Assembly: GCA_002500485.1 (NCBI GenBank) | Contig: DLRJ01000109.1 | Coordinates: 1-25,418 of the forward strand | Reading direction: 5' to 3' | Origin: Dehalococcoidia bacterium UBA7891 | GTDB lineage: Bacteria; Chloroflexota; Dehalococcoidia; Lucifugimonadales; UBA826 | Length of the DNA: 25,418 nt | In this document: positions 22,320-25,418 of the stretch, piece after piece | How positions within the stretch are numbered: position 1 is the stretch's first letter | Layout of the letters: each line of letters begins with the position of its first letter | Position numbers and translations under genes: made by a program | Notes under the pieces: generated by a model | The model's database searches: none | The model's input: only the letters and a program-made list of their open reading frames with translations | What the model was told of the DNA's origin: nothing

Positions 22320-23183
22320 TTATTCAATATCTTCCATCACCGCTTGGGCTGACAGATAATCTCTTCTCCCACCTTTATAGATTGTTGGAACAAGATAAAA
22401 GGTATCAATCCCAAGTTCTAAGTATCTTTTAACCAGATTGATTGTGATTTCATATGATGACCCTCCCTCTTCTAGTTCTTGGTACACCCAGCTAGGAACA
22501 TTCGCAAATGAAATAGTATCTTTTTCTATCATTTGAATACCCCACATAACCGGAATTTTCAATTGCTCCCCAATTGTCTTTTCATAAAATGAAAGGAATT
22601 TAGAAGGCAGTTCAGGATCGAAAGTCGGTTGTGAAACAATGAAGTTGCAGCCGCTAGTAATTTTTGCCTTAGTCAACCAGGATTCCTTTCCCCAATCTCT
22701 CGAAAGATCCAAAGCCCCGCCGATACAGAATCGTGTTGGGTAAGTTAATTCATTTCCTCGAAAATCACGGCGCTCATTCATTGTTTTTACACCGGATATC
22801 AATTCCGTGGGGGTGAAGTCGTTCACTTCAGTTTGTAAATTCAGATCCTCAGCAGAAAATTTATCCCCTTTGACTATTAAAACGTTAGGGAGCCCCATCA
22901 ATTCTGCTCCTAATAAAAGACTCTGCATCGCACTTTTATTCATATCACGGGTGGAGACGGTAAAAACAGATGGGATATTCGTTCTGGAGTGAATCCAATC
23001 TGCCGCAAATATAGGATTTAGTCTAACAGATTTACCAGGAGCATAGGCCACCAAAAACATATCAGGATTAAGGTCGTAGGATTCGAGTAACAAATCGGCA
23101 TTTCCTCCCTTGGGAGGAGAAAAATCACATAGATAAAAAGGTTTCTGCCTTCTTTTATTAATAGCTTCTAAAACAGATTTCAT
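22320..23183 (-). CDS. methylenetetrahydrofolate reductase family protein
   Basis: A 287-residue protein of the MetF/MTHFR superfamily, a FAD-dependent TIM barrel that reduces 5,10-methylene-tetrahydrofolate for methionine synthesis and C1 flow. It has a FSPPKGG segment near residue 24 (where MetF has the FFPP motif), and the alternating beta strands VFTVSTRDMNK, LGAELMGLPNVLIVKGDKF, RFCIGGALDL, CNFIVSQPTFDPE and IPVMWGIQMI. The similarity to MetF is moderate, so a role in another C1-folate step is possible. TTG 23189 is the longest start; ATG 23183 is chosen, and neither has a clear ribosome site. It is followed 57 bases after its stop by the promoter of the desulforedoxin-like pair. Confidence 0.82.
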   Translation of the reverse strand: MKSVLEAINKRRQKPFYLCDFSPPKGGNADLLLESYDLNPDMFLVAYAPGKSVRLNPIFAADWIHSRTNIPSVFTVSTRDMNKSAMQSLLLGAELMGLPNVLIVKGDKFSAEDLNLQTEVNDFTPTELISGVKTMNERRDFRGNELTYPTRFCIGGALDLSRDWGKESWLTKAKITSGCNFIVSQPTFDPELPSKFLSFYEKTIGEQLKIPVMWGIQMIEKDTISFANVPSWVYQELEEGGSSYEITINLVKRYLELGIDTFYLVPTIYKGGRRDYLSAQAVMEDIE

Positions 23184-23236
23184 AACCAAGGGTGGAACAT
23201 TAAATTATTGAAGAATTCTTTCGCAACTATACCAAT

Positions 23237-23271
23237 AAAAAAAGCCCCCCGTTGAAATGGAGGGCTTTTTT
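23237..23271 (-). terminator. intrinsic terminator after the zinc-ribbon gene
   Basis: Arms AAAAAAAGCCCCCC (23237-23250) and GGAGGGCTTTTTTT-like (23259-23271) form a strong stem with one mismatch around a short loop, with A and T tracts on both sides. On the minus strand it lies about 20 bases after the stop of the zinc-ribbon gene. With tracts on both sides it could act bidirectionally. Confidence 0.85.
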
Positions 23272-23291
23272 AATTATCGAAAATGGCTATC

Positions 23292-23783
23292 TTATTTCCA
23301 TGCGATATCGCCTTTCCCATTAGGGCATAAAGAAACCCTGTGGCCCGAATTACATTTATATCTCTCTTCCCTAACTTCCCTACGTTTACCTGAAAGTGAA
23401 GATTGAGCCATGCCAGAACCACAAAACGGGCAACTGACACCGTACATGACTCTGTTCCTAACCCGGTAAACCTTAACATGGGTAACAACGTCACTGAGAG
23501 CATCAAACTCACCCATATAGCGGATCACGTACCGAGTACCGGTACCAATTAAAGTATTCCCTTTTTTCTCTTGTTCAGGAGCAACATAATCGTAGTCTAC
23601 AAACCCGCAGCTAAGGCATTCTGCATCCTGATAATTTACACGCAATAACGAGGAACATTTAGGACAGTGGGTCTTATTGTGTTTTGCTATTTCAATAGGA
23701 TCTGGTACTGGCTGCAATCTCCTCGGTATAAGAGGGACTCTTGGTTTTGCAGGAGCAAAAGGGTTAGTTGTTTGTATCACCAT
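23292..23783 (-). CDS. double zinc-ribbon protein of unknown function
   Basis: A 163-residue cytoplasmic protein. After a proline-rich lead (about 1-25), the first ribbon is HCPKC with AECLSCG about 16 residues later (about residues 39-60). The second is SCPFCG with a later YKCNSGHRVSLC (about residues 117-153). Between them is a segment with a GTRYVIRYMGEFDALSDVVTHVKVYRV pattern of beta strands. The eight cysteines suggest two Zn sites. This could be a nucleic-acid-binding or partner-binding protein; I do not recognise the family. An AGAGGT ribosome site is about 8 bases before the ATG. A weak TTAACA-17-TTAAAT promoter candidate lies upstream. It has its own terminator. Confidence 0.75.
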   Translation of the reverse strand: MVIQTTNPFAPAKPRVPLIPRRLQPVPDPIEIAKHNKTHCPKCSSLLRVNYQDAECLSCGFVDYDYVAPEQEKKGNTLIGTGTRYVIRYMGEFDALSDVVTHVKVYRVRNRVMYGVSCPFCGSGMAQSSLSGKRREVREERYKCNSGHRVSLCPNGKGDIAWK

Positions 23784-23920
23784 ATTTAATACCTCTCGTC
23801 ACCATGTATTCCTAAAAATTAATACAGGCCACTATTTAATTAAGTCTTCAGATTTTTGTTAAAACATGCAGAGGGATTCATCTATTTCAACATTTTTCTA
23901 AATTAATGCTAGGCATTTTC

Positions 23921-23934
23921 TTATACTTGTATAA
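23921..23934. promoter_or_regulatory. 14-bp palindrome, possible operator
   Basis: TTATACTTGTATAA has perfect 6-base arms about a 2-base centre. It lies about 140 bases upstream of the minus-strand zinc-ribbon start and 280 upstream of etfB. In such an AT-rich region a chance origin is plausible. Confidence 0.3.
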
Positions 23935-24100
23935 AAAAAGTCAAGTGTTTGTATCTAAATTTTTGTTTAACTTTGTATTAATTTGGTCATTCTTGGCATC
24001 ATATTAGAAAAACTTCTTTAATTTAATTCTTTATTCTTCCTCATTATTTCTACAAACAAGAAATTTTTGAAAGAGGGTGAAATTCGATATACCACTAGAA

Positions 24101-24130
24101 TTGACGCCTATTATCAAGCGTTGCTATATT
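24101..24130 (+). promoter_or_regulatory. candidate sigma70 promoter 1 for etfB
   Basis: TTGACG (24101-24106) and TATATT (24125-24130) with 18 bases between them. Confidence 0.5.
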
Positions 24131-24138
24131 GGGCAAGC

Positions 24139-24168
24139 TTGGCTCTTTTAATAAAGGCTACGTATAAT
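24139..24168 (+). promoter_or_regulatory. candidate sigma70 promoter 2 for etfB
   Basis: TTGGCT (24139-24144) and a perfect TATAAT (24163-24168) with 18 bases between them. It predicts a leader of about 37 bases. Confidence 0.55.
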
Positions 24169-24211
24169 TAAACTAGCTAAGTAATTTGACTTTAATAATT
24201 AGGAGTAAGCC

Positions 24212-25012
24212 ATGTCTTTAAATATCATTGTCTGTGCCAAACAGGTAATGGATCCAGAAACTCCACTGTCTGCCTTTAATGTTGATGAGGCAGCTAAAAG
24301 AGTCGTCCCAGCCCAAGGCATTCCACCTGTCGTTAACGGGTTCTGTGAAAACGCAGTAGAGGCCGCTTTGAAAATAAAAGAGGCCGCTGGGGATGCCACT
24401 ATTACAGTAATATCCGTAGGAACCGATTTCGTGATGGATGTTATGAAAAAACCCCTATCTATGGGGGCTGACCAGATGATTCTAATTCAAGATCCTGTTG
24501 CTGAAAATCTGGATGCATTAGGTACCGCAACTGTACTTTCAAAAGCTATTGAGAAGATAGGAGAGGCAGATATTGTTATTTGTGGACAACAAGCATCAGA
24601 TTGGGACAATGCTCACGTACCTCTAGGGGTATCAGAAATGCTAGGAGTAGCGTGCCTATCAGAAGCCAGAAGCATAGAATTGGGAGACGGAACAGTCACG
24701 GTTGCGAGTTCACGTTCCGACGGATATGAAGTGTTTGAGGCTCCTTTGCCCTGTCTTATCACCGTCAATAATGAAATAGGGGAACCGAGATACCCGACCT
24801 TACGGGGGATCATGCAAGCAAGCAGAAAGACTCCCGAAACATGGACTTTGAGTGATCTGGATCTATCGGAGTCAGATGTATCACCTGCTCTGACCCTATC
24901 TGAACTATTCGTACCTGCTAGCGATCGGCAATGTGAAATCATAGAAGGCGAAGATGAAGCCGACTCAGGAAGGTTGCTAGCACTTAAACTACGAGAAGAG
25001 AAAATAATATAA
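24212..25012 (+). CDS. etfB: electron transfer flavoprotein beta subunit
   Basis: EtfB (266 residues) pairs with EtfA to carry electrons from acyl-CoA or other flavin dehydrogenases to the quinone pool or to bifurcating partners. The N-terminal IIVCAKQVMDPETP motif, the NGFCENAVEAALKIKE helix, VISVG, MGADQMILI, CGQQASDWDNAHVPLGVSEMLG and the EPRYPTLRGIMQASRK block are all characteristic of the ETF beta/FixA family. AGGAG lies 8 bases before the ATG, and two promoter candidates lie upstream. The etfA gene follows 38 bases after the stop. No adjacent dehydrogenase is visible in the window, so the donor is not known. Confidence 0.95.
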   Translation: MSLNIIVCAKQVMDPETPLSAFNVDEAAKRVVPAQGIPPVVNGFCENAVEAALKIKEAAGDATITVISVGTDFVMDVMKKPLSMGADQMILIQDPVAENLDALGTATVLSKAIEKIGEADIVICGQQASDWDNAHVPLGVSEMLGVACLSEARSIELGDGTVTVASSRSDGYEVFEAPLPCLITVNNEIGEPRYPTLRGIMQASRKTPETWTLSDLDLSESDVSPALTLSELFVPASDRQCEIIEGEDEADSGRLLALKLREEKII

Positions 25013-25050
25013 CCATCAGCATTTTTCACTATTAACATGGAGTTTCTATA

Positions 25051-25418
25051 ATGTCAGAAGTAATCATATTTGCCGAAATAGACGGGGACGACCTTCACTC
25101 AACGGCTGGCGAACTGATATCAGCGGGAAAGAAAATAGCGGCTGATACAGGAAGTCTTGTCTCCGCAGCTTTAATTGGAGGCAATCAAGGTTTAGCTTCT
25201 CAGGCGATTTCATTGGGTGCTGATAAAGTATACTTGGCCAACGATGATGCTATTCAGGAAGGTGTGGCAGATGCCTACCTGGCAGTTCTACACAAAATAT
25301 GCATTGCTACCGAACCTACAGTGGTTCTCACCTCAAAAACCCCAATTGGACGGGCAGTCGGGCCAAGATTGGCATATAGGCTTGGATCCGGAATCGCCCA
25401 AGACTGTACGGATGTTTC
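25051..25418 (+). CDS. etfA: electron transfer flavoprotein alpha subunit, 5' part (3' end outside window)
   Basis: The first 122 codons of an EtfA/FixB protein. After MSEVIIFAEID the pattern follows the alpha-subunit N-terminal domain: helix with STAGELISAGKKIA, SAALIGG, AISLGADKVYLAND, then VVLTSKTPIGRAVGPRLAYRLGSGIAQDCTDV at the window edge. The FAD-binding C-terminal domain lies beyond the window. ATGGAG 7 bases before the ATG is the likely ribosome site. It follows etfB in the usual beta-alpha order. Confidence 0.93.
   Translation, partial: MSEVIIFAEIDGDDLHSTAGELISAGKKIAADTGSLVSAALIGGNQGLASQAISLGADKVYLANDDAIQEGVADAYLAVLHKICIATEPTVVLTSKTPIGRAVGPRLAYRLGSGIAQDCTDV

Larger units (their letters stand above)
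23784..24211. other. AT-rich intergenic region upstream of etfB
   Basis: 428 bases, very AT-rich. It holds the promoter region of the minus-strand zinc-ribbon gene, two promoter candidates for etfB (24101-24130 and 24139-24168) and a perfect inverted repeat TTATAC-tt-GTATAA at 23921-23934. No coding frame or known structured RNA was seen. Confidence 0.6.

Noticed and set aside
1..25418. CRISPR arrays, insertion sequences, tRNA or rRNA genes, toxin-antitoxin or defence systems
   Set aside because: No repeated spacer pattern, transposase, cloverleaf or such protein motif was seen in any region; every longer gap was read and holds only the elements listed.

Overview
The window looks like chromosomal DNA of a free-living bacterium of moderately low GC content (roughly 40% by eye). 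It holds mostly single-copy housekeeping and transport genes on both strands in short operons. Several starts are TTG or GTG (sodium/calcium exchanger, dppC-like permease, tatC, priA, hemolysin C/CorC-family protein). A PAC2-family protein, a collagen-like lipoprotein, two lipoproteins with short lipid-anchored leaders, a peptide ABC transporter and an ETF pair fit a Chloroflexota bacterium, perhaps a marine SAR202/Dehalococcoidia-type lineage. That placement is inference from gene content, not from a marker tree. I see no rRNA, tRNA, CRISPR array, transposase or phage gene.

Layout. 1-1705 (+): the 3' end of a PAC2-family gene, a DUF2087-like small protein and an alpha/beta hydrolase. 1702-1953 (-): a small unknown SH3/KOW-like protein, whose promoter is near-consensus and carries an 18-bp palindrome in its spacer. 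2118-5555 (+): an SDR oxidoreductase, glmU and a CorC/HlyC-type CBS membrane protein. 5921-6772 (-): a collagen-like lipoprotein with its own terminator. 7136-8335 (+): a divergent sodium/calcium exchanger. 8356-12932 (-): a peptide ABC transporter (binding lipoprotein and two permeases), followed by a stand-alone 5'-3' exonuclease. 13066-17189 (-): rplS, priA and prfB. prfB is intact only if read through a programmed +1 frameshift. 17421-18820: the Tat translocase, with tatA on + converging on tatB-like and tatC on -. The latter two form the end of an operon with a TrmA/RlmD-type RNA methyltransferase and maf. 20964-21848 (+): lipA. 21888-22213 (-): two tandem desulforedoxin-like mini-proteins. 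22320-23783 (-): a methylenetetrahydrofolate reductase-family protein and a double zinc-ribbon protein. 24212-25418 (+): etfB and the 5' part of etfA.

Functionally, the window covers translation (L19, RF2, RNA m5U methylation), replication restart and DNA processing (PriA, 5'-3' exonuclease), envelope precursor synthesis (GlmU), protein export (TatA/B/C), peptide uptake, lipoate and C1-folate metabolism, and electron transfer (EtfAB, desulforedoxin-like proteins). I do not find a clear new multi-gene system. The most notable items are the prfB recoding site, the promoter-embedded palindrome over an unknown small gene, the tandem desulforedoxin-like mini-proteins, and the collagen-like lipoprotein. 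Three real small genes (tatA and the two desulforedoxin-like genes) are under 60 codons and easily missed.
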